Below, piece by piece: positions 9,063 to 18,568 of a stretch of DNA of 64,000 bases. Each line of letters begins with the position of its first letter. Positions within the stretch are counted from its first letter, which is position 1. The notes under the pieces are model-generated. The model saw nothing but the letters and a program-made list of their open reading frames with translations, was not told where the DNA came from and did not search any database. The position numbers and the translations under genes are program-made. The DNA is from CAIWHR01 sp039931775 (lineage in GTDB: Bacteria > Pseudomonadota > Gammaproteobacteria > Burkholderiales > Casimicrobiaceae): assembly GCA_039931775.1 (NCBI GenBank), contig JBDTRG010000129.1, forward strand, positions 1-64,000, written 5' to 3'.

Positions 9063-10967
9063 TCAGCGCCGATCCAGCCGATAGATTCGCGAATCGCCGT
9101 ACCCTTTGGCGAGCGCGAGCTCGCCGATGTATTCGAGGGCGAAGTCCGTGCGCCCGGTGGCGGCGAGCGTCGCGGCGAAGGCCTCGCTCGCATACACCAT
9201 CCCCGGTGGCGTGACCGGCTCGATGCGCGCGGTTCGCGTGACGCTCGATCCGAAGAAGTTGTTGCGGCCCATGATCGGGTCGAACCCGCTGAACACCGGC
9301 CCGGCGTGCAATGCGATGCGAATCTGGCTCGTGTCCGCGAGGCCGGCGGCGGTCCAGTCGACTGCGTGCATGCTGGCGAGCAGTCGCAACGCGAATTCGG
9401 CGCCGTCGACCGGGGCTTCGAACACCACGTAGATGGCGTCACCCCACGAATTGGCCATCAGCGGCTTGACTGATGACGCCTCGAACTCGTCCGCGACGAT
9501 CTTCCAGAAGCGCCCCTGGAACAGCGGCGCGTAGGCATCGTGCAATCGGCTATACCCTGCAAAATCGGCGAAGAGCAGCGTCTTCAGCGTGCGATGCGGG
9601 CGCGCGGCGATTCCCGCCGCGTCCTGTACCGGTGCCGGATCCCGCACGACTGGCGAGGGCGGCGTTGCGACGGGGGTTCGAAGAGCGGCTGCGGGGCTCT
9701 GCGCCGGGGCACCGGATCGCAGCGCCGAAAGTTCTATCGTGTCGGGGGGGCCGAAGTGCGCGCCCCAGCGATCGAATGAACGTCGCGTTCCGCCGACGTG
9801 ACCGACCGACGCGGAATCGATCACGCACAACATCGATGGGGCGGTCTCGAGCTGCGCCGCGCGCAGTGCAGCGAGTCCCTCGACCAGCATCGCGGCGTGC
9901 TCGAAAAGCACGTCGTCGCCGAGGTGGGACTCCTCGGTGGCGTGTATCACGCGAGTCGCGCGTGTCAATGCGTCGTCGAATCGCTGCGTCCAGCCGGCGC
10001 CGCCGACGGCGACGCTGGTACGAACGAAGTCGTCGCGATTGAATGGAAGGACGATGTTCACCTCTACGCCCAGGTCGATCGCGACCTCGATTGCGATCAG
10101 ATCGGCGCCGCACGCCGCGGAGGCGTAAACGATCGGCGCGTTCAGCCCCGCCAGGTGTCGGCGAATCTCGGCGGTGACCGCGAGTTCCAGCCCTGCCGGA
10201 AATCGCGGCGTTGCCCGATCCGGTGCATCGGCCAGATGGCCGGCAAACGCCAGCACCGCGGGTGCGGGCAGGAGGTCCAGCACGCCGGCGGCCTCCGGCA
10301 GCACGCGCGCGAGCAGCCGTACCTGGCGGCGCATCGTCGCGACGCTTCCGGCGTTGCCCGGGACCCCGGCGTACGCGGCTGCATAGCTCGTGCGGGCTCG
10401 GTCGAACTGCCCGAGCAAGAGCTCTGCCTCGCCCGACGTCGCGTGATCCCAGCATGTGCGCGGCGCCAATTGCGCGCCGAGCGCCGCAGAAATTTCCCGC
10501 GCCAGCTTCTCGGCCGTCGGACGATCACCGAGCAGCAGCGAAAGCGTCGCGGCGTTGATGCCCGGATAGGGGTCGCCGCGCAACGCATAAGCGGCGAGGT
10601 ACTCGTTGCGCGCGCGCTCCGCCATCTCCCTGGCGGTCACCGTATCGTGCGCACGATGCAATCGGTCTTTCCAAAGGCGGCCGCGCAGGCTCAGGATGTC
10701 GGACAGTCTCTCCGGGGCCTCCGACGCCATCGCCCGCGCCTCGTCGAGCAGAGCGTGCGCCTGCTTCGCCGCGCCTGCACGTGCGTGAGCGAGCGCACCC
10801 CAATAGAAGAGTTCGGCGTCATGCGGATGTTGCGCAAACGCCTGGCGGAAAGCATCGCAGGCGTCCCAGGGCGCGCCGTGCTCCAGGTGCTGGCGAATTC
10901 GCGCGCAGGCCTCCCGGAGGGGGCTGGCAGCCGCGGCCCGCGCCACGTCGGTGGGTCTGCGTTTCAT
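9063..10967 (-). CDS. TPR + SLOG-like + class III nucleotide cyclase protein
   Basis: 634 residues in three parts. Residues 1-230 are helical, TPR-like (WDACDAFRQAFAQHPHDAELFYWGALAHA). Residues 237-400 form a Rossmann-like unit with AFAGHLADAPDRATPRFP and SAACGADLIAIEVAIDLGVE, which resembles nucleotide-binding SLOG domains. Residues 459-634 are a class III cyclase domain. The two metal Asp are D468 (FADFAGYSRL) and D510 (NSWGDAIYVVFE). RIALHAGPV and VTRTARIEPVTPPG follow. At the transition-state Asn the protein has T577, while the partner Arg R581 is kept, so product and activity are uncertain. It is the last gene of a minus-strand set with the STAND and TIR genes (48-bp gap). No signal peptide or membrane segment is seen. 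Confidence 0.8.
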   Translation of the reverse strand: MKRRPTDVARAAAASPLREACARIRQHLEHGAPWDACDAFRQAFAQHPHDAELFYWGALAHARAGAAKQAHALLDEARAMASEAPERLSDILSLRGRLWKDRLHRAHDTVTAREMAERARNEYLAAYALRGDPYPGINAATLSLLLGDRPTAEKLAREISAALGAQLAPRTCWDHATSGEAELLLGQFDRARTSYAAAYAGVPGNAGSVATMRRQVRLLARVLPEAAGVLDLLPAPAVLAFAGHLADAPDRATPRFPAGLELAVTAEIRRHLAGLNAPIVYASAACGADLIAIEVAIDLGVEVNIVLPFNRDDFVRTSVAVGGAGWTQRFDDALTRATRVIHATEESHLGDDVLFEHAAMLVEGLAALRAAQLETAPSMLCVIDSASVGHVGGTRRSFDRWGAHFGPPDTIELSALRSGAPAQSPAAALRTPVATPPSPVVRDPAPVQDAAGIAARPHRTLKTLLFADFAGYSRLHDAYAPLFQGRFWKIVADEFEASSVKPLMANSWGDAIYVVFEAPVDGAEFALRLLASMHAVDWTAAGLADTSQIRIALHAGPVFSGFDPIMGRNNFFGSSVTRTARIEPVTPPGMVYASEAFAATLAATGRTDFALEYIGELALAKGYGDSRIYRLDRR

Positions 10968-11015
10968 GGCTAGCGGGAAGCGCTGCGTCGGCAGCGGCGA
11001 CGAGCCGGCGATCGA

Positions 11016-14000
11016 TCAGCGCCGCTTTTTCTGATCTTCGGCAACCCGGTTTCGCCACGCGGCGACGTTCGATAGGGTGAGCATCTCGGCCGGCAGCTTG
11101 TCCATCAGGGCGTTCGACTCGCTCAACAGCGCGGCAGGATTCCCGGGACCCGCCATCGCGGCTGCGTAGAGTGCTACGGCCAGTTCGAAGCGCTGGCTAG
11201 GGTCGCCGCGGTTGCGCGTACCCAGGCCGCGCTCGAACTTGAGCGCCTGCGCCGCGAGTTTCTGGGCGTCGGCCTGGCGGTTGGCGCGCGCCAGTGTGAC
11301 GGCGGCAACCGCCTGCTCGAAGGCCTCGTCGCGCTGCTGACCCAGGTCCTTGCCGATCATCCTCCCGCGAATTTCGACCGCCAGTATCGCCTCGCGGGCG
11401 GCCTCCGAATAATCACCGAGCGCAAAGGCCGACTCGGCCAGGTCGTTGTGCAGCCAGACCAGGACAAAGTCCAGTTCACGCCGTGCACTCGCATCCGGCG
11501 GTTTCAGCGCTTCGAGCCTTGGCACCAACGCACGGCCGATGTCCAGGCCCCTTCGGTGCTCGCCCGAGGCGGTGGCGGTAATGGCACGCCAGTAAACTCC
11601 ATACAACGGGCGCGACATCTTGTCCCAGCCGCCCGCCGGTGCATTGTCGATCACCCAGGTTCTGTGCTTATCCTGTATCGCGAGCGCTTCCTCGGACTGC
11701 CGCAGGTTTCCGCGGCTCGCCTCCAGTTGCGCGAGGCGACCGGCATGAAGGCTCAGCCCGCTTTTCAGCAGGAGGTTCGGCGGGGCGCCCGCGTCCAGTT
11801 GCAGCGCGGCCCGATGCGTCGCTGCCGCATCGCTCGGCCGACCCATTGTTTGCTGGATGGCGGCACGGATCAGGAATCCCACCGAGAGATTGCTCCAGGA
11901 AATCGCATTGCCCGGGTCCATCCGGACGAACTCCTGCCACGTCCGAATCGTCGAATCGGACATGGCGAGCGCCTGCTCCGGCTGCATCGCGTCCGAAAGC
12001 ATGCCCGACAGGGGCGATGTCGTCAGTGCCAGGGCGCGCAACGCCTGCATGTGTCCGGGACGCTTCTCGAGGACCTTCGTCGTCATGTCGATGGCCTCCT
12101 TCCCGGCGCGCATCGCATCGTCGAATCGCGCTTGCTGGGCGTACGCCTGTACCTGCCACGACGTCGCCTCGGCGTACCCGGCGGCCGACGGCAGGTCGGT
12201 CATCCTGAGGTCGTCGATGCCGCGATACACGGTGCGCGCTTCCTCGAGCGTTGCAATGGCCTTCTCGTCACGGTCGTTGCGCAGCTGCAGGAAGCCATGC
12301 ATGTTGAGTACTTCGCCGTACGCGCGCCGAACCGGGATCGAAGCAAACTGCGCGGTCGCCAGCGGCTTGAGGATCTCGACCGCCTTGTTGCTCTTGGTGA
12401 GGCCTCCCGATTCGTCGTTCACGGAGCTGGCGAGGCGCGCCTGGGTGCTCAAACCCATCGCAAGGCCGATGGCGGTCGTTTCGGTGAGATCGCCCTGGTC
12501 ACGCATCTTGCCCAGGACGGCCACGGCCTCGTCGATCGCCTTGTTGCTCTCGGGCAGGCGCGCCAGCGTGCGCAGCACGGTTCCATAGCGCACGAGCGCC
12601 AGCGCGCGGTTGCGCTCGGTCTGCGGCGTACGCAGCGCTTCCGGAAGCTTGCTGTAATAGTCGAGCGCGCGCTTCGCGAGCTCGCCGACGATGTCGAGGC
12701 GTCCGACGGGCGCCAGCTCGAGGTTGAAATCGTCGAGAAGGTAGACGATGAGCTTTTCCGCCTCGCCGCGCGCTGCCTCCGCCATCTGGCGCGTCTGGTC
12801 GGCTTTCGCCTCGGCCTCCTGCGCGCGCTTCATGCTGAGGTAGCCGAAGAGCGCCGCGCCGACTGAAAAGACCGCAAGGACCGCGCAGCCGATCGCGATC
12901 TGCCGTGCGCGGACCAGCGCCTTGCGCGTCGCTCGCTCGCGTTCGCGCTGCGCGGCAAGTTTCCGTTCGGCTTCGTCGCGCGCCTCGCGTTCGAGGCGAA
13001 GGTCGCGGCTTGCCTTTACTACGCCGCACAATACGTCGTGGGTGAGTTCGACACGGCGTACGTCGAGCCGTTCCTCGATCCGCAGAAGGCGCCGGTCGAC
13101 GAGCTTCGAAAGCGTATCGGTCGGGGCTCCAACTGCCGCAAATGCCTTCTGCACCCGCTCTTCGGCCAGGCTCTCGCGGAAGCCGGAGTCTGTGAGCATC
13201 GCGTCTTCGATGAACGTGCGCACGCCCGCGGGTTGGTCAGCCAGCGCGCGCTCGTAGAATTCGGAGAGGATCGTTTCGCGCGAGCCGGCCAGCAGGTCGG
13301 CGGAGATTTCGGAGCGACCCTGGGCGATGCGCGCCGTGTTGAGCTCGCGGCAGATGAGGGACAAGAGCGACGGCTCGACCTCCGCGTTAGGGAGCTCGGA
13401 GCCGCCGGCGATGAAACGCACGATCGATCCGGCCACTTCCTCCGAAACGAGCTTGCCGCCGGGCTTTACAACCGCGGCAAGCGCCTGTGCGCCGGTCATC
13501 CGGGCGAGTCGCATCCGGTTCTGCGTGATCGACGGCATGATCCCCTTCACGCCTTCGAGATGGGCGAGGTAGTCCTCGCGCAGCGCGATCAGGATCCGGT
13601 AGTCGCCGCGGGTGAAGTCGAATCGCTCGGCGACGGTCTCGTCGGTGTCGATCCTCGCCTCGAGCGCCTTCGGCGCGCGGTTCTCGACGAGGTCGGCGAG
13701 ATCGTCGAGGAATTGCGACGCGCGCTTGCGGCCGAAGTCGTCGCTCTGCGCCAGCGTGAAGATCTCCTCGAACTGGTCGAAGATCAGCAACGGAATGATC
13801 GTCTTGCCGGCCGCGTCGAGAAGGACATCGTCGCGGTGGTGCAGGAATTCCCACAGCGATTCACCCGCGACGGCGGAACCCGTTTGCGTCCAATGACCCG
13901 AGGCCTCGGTCGCACGAAAGATCGCCTGTTTGATCTGCTCGGAGGGTTCCGGCGCCTCCGGCGAATAGTCGAGCCGTACGTAGACCGGGCAGTAACCCTC

Positions 14001-14246
14001 CGGCCGCAGTCGCGGGACGATGCCCGCACGAAGGATGGAGGTCTTGCCGAGGCCGGACTGACCGAACAGGATCGTCAGCAGCTTGCGCTGCACGCGCCGC
14101 GACAGTTCGGCGATCTCCTCCTCGCGGCCATAGAAGTAGCCGCGCGTCTCCTCGGTGAACGACGCGAGGCCGAGCCACGGATTCTGCGGGTCGACCGCGG
14201 AATGCGGGGCAGTCGTGTCGGATTTCGACGAGGCGTCGGGGCTCAC
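11016..14246 (-). CDS. STAND-type NTPase with membrane segment and TPR region
   Basis: 1076 residues. An nSTAND-type ATPase module opens with NPWLGLASFTEETRGYFYGR (23-41), a P-loop GQSGLGKTS (62-70) and a Walker B LLIFDQFEEIF (153-163). A winged-helix-like part follows to about residue 420, then a charged coiled coil (RLEREARDEAERKLAAQRER) and one membrane helix (about 449-471). A second coiled coil leads into about 580 residues of TPR-like helices. STAND proteins are ATP-driven switches that oligomerise on sensing a ligand and activate an effector. Its ATG overlaps the stop of the upstream SIR2-TIR gene by 4 bp (ATGA), indicating translational coupling. That makes the TIR protein the likely effector partner. 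The TPR part would be the sensor, by family analogy. Confidence 0.85.
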   Translation of the reverse strand: MSPDASSKSDTTAPHSAVDPQNPWLGLASFTEETRGYFYGREEEIAELSRRVQRKLLTILFGQSGLGKTSILRAGIVPRLRPEGYCPVYVRLDYSPEAPEPSEQIKQAIFRATEASGHWTQTGSAVAGESLWEFLHHRDDVLLDAAGKTIIPLLIFDQFEEIFTLAQSDDFGRKRASQFLDDLADLVENRAPKALEARIDTDETVAERFDFTRGDYRILIALREDYLAHLEGVKGIMPSITQNRMRLARMTGAQALAAVVKPGGKLVSEEVAGSIVRFIAGGSELPNAEVEPSLLSLICRELNTARIAQGRSEISADLLAGSRETILSEFYERALADQPAGVRTFIEDAMLTDSGFRESLAEERVQKAFAAVGAPTDTLSKLVDRRLLRIEERLDVRRVELTHDVLCGVVKASRDLRLEREARDEAERKLAAQRERERATRKALVRARQIAIGCAVLAVFSVGAALFGYLSMKRAQEAEAKADQTRQMAEAARGEAEKLIVYLLDDFNLELAPVGRLDIVGELAKRALDYYSKLPEALRTPQTERNRALALVRYGTVLRTLARLPESNKAIDEAVAVLGKMRDQGDLTETTAIGLAMGLSTQARLASSVNDESGGLTKSNKAVEILKPLATAQFASIPVRRAYGEVLNMHGFLQLRNDRDEKAIATLEEARTVYRGIDDLRMTDLPSAAGYAEATSWQVQAYAQQARFDDAMRAGKEAIDMTTKVLEKRPGHMQALRALALTTSPLSGMLSDAMQPEQALAMSDSTIRTWQEFVRMDPGNAISWSNLSVGFLIRAAIQQTMGRPSDAAATHRAALQLDAGAPPNLLLKSGLSLHAGRLAQLEASRGNLRQSEEALAIQDKHRTWVIDNAPAGGWDKMSRPLYGVYWRAITATASGEHRRGLDIGRALVPRLEALKPPDASARRELDFVLVWLHNDLAESAFALGDYSEAAREAILAVEIRGRMIGKDLGQQRDEAFEQAVAAVTLARANRQADAQKLAAQALKFERGLGTRNRGDPSQRFELAVALYAAAMAGPGNPAALLSESNALMDKLPAEMLTLSNVAAWRNRVAEDQKKRR

Positions 14247-15631
14247 GGCCGTCGGGTCGCCAGAAGGTCCTGCAGGCGACGGACAAACTCAGGTGTCGCT
14301 TCGCCACCGGGGAGCCGTGTGAAATGCACGGCCTTGAATTTCTCCGGCACCTGGGCGTCCCCGCCATTCGTATCGTCAATCGTCACCGGCATCACGAACA
14401 GCGCGCCTTCGGCGATGTTGCGCGCGCGGTCGATCGCGTAGCTCCATTCGCGGCGGAAGTAGCCCTCGAGGCGGCGCTCGGTGTTGGCCGACACGATCGG
14501 GATGAAGTAGGAACAGCGCGCGACGTTGCGCTGGATCTTGCGGTCGTAGTCGTCGCCGCCTTCGAGCCGCTCGAGGTCGAACCACGTCTTGATGCCTGCC
14601 GCGTCGAGCCCGGCCTTCAATTTCTGGACGGCGGGCAGGTCCTCCCGCGCATAGCTGATGAACACGGCGTTGTCGGGCATCTCGCGCTCGGGCGGCAGGA
14701 AACGCTGCGGCTGGGCGCCCAGCTCGATGACCTCGGCCGGCCCGCGCCGGGTCATCCAGCGACGGTGCAGCTCGTCGACGAATTTTTCGGCGCCGCTGTA
14801 GATGCGCGTGCGCACGCTGACCTGCTGCAGGAACGCCATCAGGCGTCCGTCGTTGCCCGAGTGGCTGTCGGCCAGTACCTCGCCGACGTCGCGCGGATCG
14901 GACAGGCGGTGGCGCTTGGCCATGCGCAGGAAGAGCCGCGCGAGCCAGTTGGTGAAATTGCTGCCGATGAAGAGCAGGTGATTGTGCTCGAGCTCGTGGA
15001 AGAGCTTCTCCGGCGTCAGGTGCTCGCTCTGCAGCGCGCAGACGAATTCGAGCGTGTCCTCGTCGGAGATCACGTAGGTGGGCGAAGCCGAGAGACGGCC
15101 GAGCAGGTGGTAGATGACCGGCCGCTGCAGCTTGTCGCGCTCCGTCGCGAGGTCGGCAACACGATTCGGCGCATAAGCGATGACCTCGGCGGTCTGCGCG
15201 CCGTGAAAGCGCTCGTTGTTGATCGCCTGTTCGAGCAGCGGATCGAAGGTCGTCGTCACGAAGAGGTCGAAATCGGTGACCTGCGCGAGTTGGCGCAGCG
15301 CGTGCGGCGGGACGAAGTTCGCCTCGCGCAGGATGCTGCGCACGCGCGTATACGTCTCCTCGCGCCGGCCCCGCGACGACAGGAACCAGCAGACGACGTC
15401 GTTCAGCGTGTACGGCCGCGGGAGCTGCGCGATGTCGACATTGAGCTTGCCGGCGAGCTTTTCGGCGAGCCAGTCGTACAGGAGACGCGGCCCGGTCTCG
15501 GTCTCGACCTTCAGGAGTTCGGGGCCGATGATCGGTATGACGCGGTGCTCCTCGATGTAGTTGAGGAGGTCCTCCCAGCCGTCCTCGTCGAGCGTCGCAA
15601 CGGGGGTTTGCAGTTGGAGGAGGGTGCTCAT
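14243..15631 (-). CDS. SIR2-like + TIR domain protein (candidate NADase effector)
   Basis: 462 residues from ATG 15631; no good ribosome site is visible and an in-frame ATG 26 codons upstream (15709) is possible. Residues 25-240 form a SIR2-like domain (VIPIIGPELL, LFVTTTFDPLLEQAI, VIYHLLGRLSASPTYVISDED, LLFIGSNFTNWLARLFLRM). The usual catalytic Asn of T-T-N-x-D is Thr here, and the usual His of the H-G step is Leu, so this half may be a sensor or structural module. Residues 320-440 are a TIR domain (AVFISYAREDLPAVQKLKAGL, WFDLERLEGGDDY). E395 in YFRREWSYAI is at the place of the NADase Glu. It is the first gene of the minus-strand set and overlaps the STAND gene by 4 bp. TIR and SIR2 effectors of known defence systems deplete NAD+; that role here is inference. 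Confidence 0.85.
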   Translation of the reverse strand: MSTLLQLQTPVATLDEDGWEDLLNYIEEHRVIPIIGPELLKVETETGPRLLYDWLAEKLAGKLNVDIAQLPRPYTLNDVVCWFLSSRGRREETYTRVRSILREANFVPPHALRQLAQVTDFDLFVTTTFDPLLEQAINNERFHGAQTAEVIAYAPNRVADLATERDKLQRPVIYHLLGRLSASPTYVISDEDTLEFVCALQSEHLTPEKLFHELEHNHLLFIGSNFTNWLARLFLRMAKRHRLSDPRDVGEVLADSHSGNDGRLMAFLQQVSVRTRIYSGAEKFVDELHRRWMTRRGPAEVIELGAQPQRFLPPEREMPDNAVFISYAREDLPAVQKLKAGLDAAGIKTWFDLERLEGGDDYDRKIQRNVARCSYFIPIVSANTERRLEGYFRREWSYAIDRARNIAEGALFVMPVTIDDTNGGDAQVPEKFKAVHFTRLPGGEATPEFVRRLQDLLATRRP

Positions 15632-15894
15632 CCGGGGCGTTGGATTGAAAGGGGCTGCCGTGGCGGATCGGACAAGTCGGTCTCGTGGGCATCGTGCCAG
15701 CCGCGGCAAGTGTCCACGATTCCAAAACCCCGGTCAAACGAGGGGGCATGCCCCGAACGGGTCGGACCGGGCGAGTCCAGTCGGAGCGGGCGCCGGCGAC
15801 GTTTTTTCCGGGGGCAAAGGATAAGTTACCATCTTGTGCTACGGCGGCGCGCCCCGAGCAAGCTCCTAGCGTCGGCCGGCAACCGGGGATACCC

Positions 15895-16848
15895 ATGAGC
15901 GAGAAGAAATTCGCGTCACAGGCCGATCTCGTCGAGAAGAAGGTCAGCTTCGACAAACTCTCGGACCACGCCTATGCGTACACGGCAGAAGGCGACCCCA
16001 ACACCGGCATCGTCGTCGGCGATGACGCGGTGATGGTCATCGATACGCAGGCCACACCCGTGATGGCGCAGGACGTGATCCGCCGCATCCGCCAGGTCAC
16101 CGACAAGCCGATCCGCTACGTGATGCTGACGCACTACCACGCGGTACGCGTGCTGGGCGCCTCGGGCTACAAGCCGGAGCAGGTCATCGCGAGCCGTGAC
16201 ACCTTCGATCTCATCGTCGAGCGCGGCGAACAGGACATGAGGAGCGAGATCGAGCGCTTTCCGCGGCTCTTCCGGGCGGTCGAATCGGTGCCCGGGCTCA
16301 CATGGCCGACGATGGTGTTCGAGAAGCGCCTCACGCTTTGGCTCGGCAAGCTCCGCGTCGAGATCATGCAGCTCGGGCGCGGGCATACGAAGGGCGATAC
16401 CGTCGTCTGGCTGCCGGAGGAGAGAATCATGTTCTCCGGCGACCTCGTCGAATACGACGCGACGCCCTACACCGGCGACGCCTACCTCGCCGATTGGCCG
16501 GACACGCTCGATGCCATCGCCGCGTTGCAGCCCGAGAAGCTGGTGCCGGGCCGGGGCGCGTCGTTGACGACGCCCGCCGCGGTCAAGGCGGGCCTCGATG
16601 GAACGCTCTCGTTCGTCACCGAGATGTACTCGGCGGTCCAGCGAGGTGTCGCGGCGGGCGAGGACCTTCCGACGGTCTACAAGAGGACCTACGACACGCT
16701 GAAGCCGAAGTTCGGGCACTGGGTCATCTTCGACCACTGTCTTCCGTTCGACGTGTCGCGCGCCTACGACGAGGCGACCGCCTTTCGCGACCCGCGGATC
16801 TGGACCGCGCAGCGCGACAAGGAACTCTGGGAGGCGCTCGAAGGCTAG
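15895..16848 (+). CDS. MBL-fold metallo-hydrolase of aromatic cluster
   Basis: 317 residues from ATG 15895; the frame is open upstream but that part is not protein-like. It has the metallo-beta-lactamase fold pattern: GIVVGDDAVMVIDTQATP, LTHYHAVRVLGAS (H80, H82), LGRGHTKGDTVVWLP and IMFSGDLVEY. The canonical H-x-H-x-D-H is H-Y-H-A-V-R, so the Asp and third His of the metal site are missing and a complete dinuclear zinc centre is doubtful. It heads a plus-strand run with an FAD hydroxylase, a DUF2783 protein and a homogentisate-dioxygenase-like gene. A role as hydrolase of a ring-cleavage product or ester is plausible, but the substrate is unknown. It diverges from the SIR2-TIR gene across 263 bp. 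Confidence 0.85.
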   Translation: MSEKKFASQADLVEKKVSFDKLSDHAYAYTAEGDPNTGIVVGDDAVMVIDTQATPVMAQDVIRRIRQVTDKPIRYVMLTHYHAVRVLGASGYKPEQVIASRDTFDLIVERGEQDMRSEIERFPRLFRAVESVPGLTWPTMVFEKRLTLWLGKLRVEIMQLGRGHTKGDTVVWLPEERIMFSGDLVEYDATPYTGDAYLADWPDTLDAIAALQPEKLVPGRGASLTTPAAVKAGLDGTLSFVTEMYSAVQRGVAAGEDLPTVYKRTYDTLKPKFGHWVIFDHCLPFDVSRAYDEATAFRDPRIWTAQRDKELWEALEG

Positions 16849-16910
16849 CGCCCGCTTGCGTTGAGTCGAGGCGTGCGTTGCACGGCCGAGCGGGACATGC
16901 GCGACGCGCA

Positions 16911-18557
16911 ATGAAGACCTACACGAATCCGGTCTATCCGTACGAGCGGCCGGCGGAGTTCGGCGCCACCGGTTGGCGAAGGCCGGTCGTCGTCGTCGGC
17001 GCGGGTCCGGTCGGTCTTGCGACGGCGATCGACCTCGCGCAGCGCGACATCCCGGTCGTCGTGCTGGACGACGATCACACCGTGTCGGTCGGCTCGCGCG
17101 CGATCTGCTACGCCAAGCGTGCGCTCGAGATCCTCGACCGGCTGGGCTGCGGGCAGCCGGTCGTCGACAAGGGGATCGGCTGGAACGTCGGCAAGGTGTT
17201 CTTTCGCGACGAACTCGTCTATCGCTTCGACCTGCTGCCCGAGCCGGGTCATCGACGCCCCGCATTCGTCAACCTTCAGCAATACTGGCTGGAAGAGTAT
17301 CTGGTCGGGCGGGCGCGCGAGTTCGATCACGTGGAGCTGCGCTGGAAGAACGAGGTGATCGGCGTGTCGCCGCACGCGGACGGGGTCGACGTCACTGTGG
17401 CTACCCCGGAAGGCGAATACGCGATCGCCTGCGACTGGCTGGTCGTGGCCGATGGGTCGAGGAGCCCGGTGCGCCGGATGCTCGGACTCGAATGGCAGGG
17501 GCAGATGTTTCGCGACCGCTTCCTGATCGCCGACATTCACATGAAGACGGACTTTCCGACCGAGCGCTGGTTCTGGTTCGACCCGCCGTTCCACCCGAAC
17601 CAGTCGGCGTTGCTGCATCGGCAGGCGGACGACGTCTGGCGCGTCGACTTCCAGCTGGGGTGGGACGCCGATCCCGACGCGGAGAAAACGCCGGAGCGGA
17701 TCGTCCCGCGCCTTCGCGCGATGCTGGGCGAGGCGGCCGAATTCGACATCGAGTGGGCGAGCGTCTACACGTTCGCCTGCCGCAGGATGCAACGCTTCCG
17801 GCACGGTCGCGCGATCTTCGCCGGCGACGCGGCACACGTCGTGTCGCCTTTCGGCGCGCGCGGCGCCAACAGCGGCATCCAGGACGTCGATAACCTCGCC
17901 TGGAAGTTGGCGCTGGTGATGAAGGGTCTCGCGCCGGACCGGCTGATCGATTCCTATGACGCCGAGCGCACGTTTGCGGCAGACGAAAACCTGCTCAACT
18001 CCACGCGGTCGACCGATTTCATCACGCCGAAGAGCCGGATGTCACGCATCTTCCGCGATGCCGTGCTGTCGCTCGCGAAAGAGCACCCGTTCGCGCGGCG
18101 GCTCGTCAACAGCGGGCGACTTTCGGTTCCCGCCGTGCTCGCGGCATCGACGCTCAACACCGAGGATCAGGACGCGGACTTCGCGTGCGGACCCGGTGCG
18201 ATGATTCCCGGCGCGCCGGCTGCCGATGCGCCGGTACAAGGCCCGGCGGGGAAGTGGTTGCTCGGATATCTCGGCGGCGGCTTCACGCTCCTTGCTTTCG
18301 ACGCGGCGATCGACGCCGCGAATGTCGCCTCGCTCGCCCGTCACCGAATTCCGTGCTCGGTCGTGGGGATCGGCGGCATCGCAGGAGAGGGCGCCATCGC
18401 GCTGGACGAAGCGGCGGGCCTCGCCCGGCGCCGTTATGATGCGCTGCCGGGCACCGTGTATCTGCTGCGACCCGACCAACACGTGTGCGCACGCTGGCGC
18501 GCCTTCGACCCCGTCCGCGTCCGCACGGCGATCGCTCGTGCGACGTGCAACGCCTGA
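16911..18557 (+). CDS. FAD-dependent aromatic hydroxylase (MhpA/PheA-like)
   Basis: 548 residues. An N-terminal FAD Rossmann motif VVVVGAGPVGLATAIDL is near residues 26-42, and the second FAD motif FAGDAAHVVSPFGARGANSG is near 303-322, the class A flavoprotein monooxygenase signature. A C-terminal thioredoxin-like tail (KWLLGYLGGGFTLLAFD) is as in MhpA and phenol hydroxylase. Such enzymes use NAD(P)H and O2 to hydroxylate phenolic rings. The downstream homogentisate-dioxygenase-like gene suggests that it makes a para-hydroquinone such as homogentisate or gentisate from a 3- or 4-hydroxylated aromatic acid. That substrate is inferred from context only. Start ATG 16911 is 62 bp after the hydrolase stop. 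Confidence 0.88.
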   Translation: MKTYTNPVYPYERPAEFGATGWRRPVVVVGAGPVGLATAIDLAQRDIPVVVLDDDHTVSVGSRAICYAKRALEILDRLGCGQPVVDKGIGWNVGKVFFRDELVYRFDLLPEPGHRRPAFVNLQQYWLEEYLVGRAREFDHVELRWKNEVIGVSPHADGVDVTVATPEGEYAIACDWLVVADGSRSPVRRMLGLEWQGQMFRDRFLIADIHMKTDFPTERWFWFDPPFHPNQSALLHRQADDVWRVDFQLGWDADPDAEKTPERIVPRLRAMLGEAAEFDIEWASVYTFACRRMQRFRHGRAIFAGDAAHVVSPFGARGANSGIQDVDNLAWKLALVMKGLAPDRLIDSYDAERTFAADENLLNSTRSTDFITPKSRMSRIFRDAVLSLAKEHPFARRLVNSGRLSVPAVLAASTLNTEDQDADFACGPGAMIPGAPAADAPVQGPAGKWLLGYLGGGFTLLAFDAAIDAANVASLARHRIPCSVVGIGGIAGEGAIALDEAAGLARRRYDALPGTVYLLRPDQHVCARWRAFDPVRVRTAIARATCNA

Positions 18558-18568
18558 GGAGTACTGCG

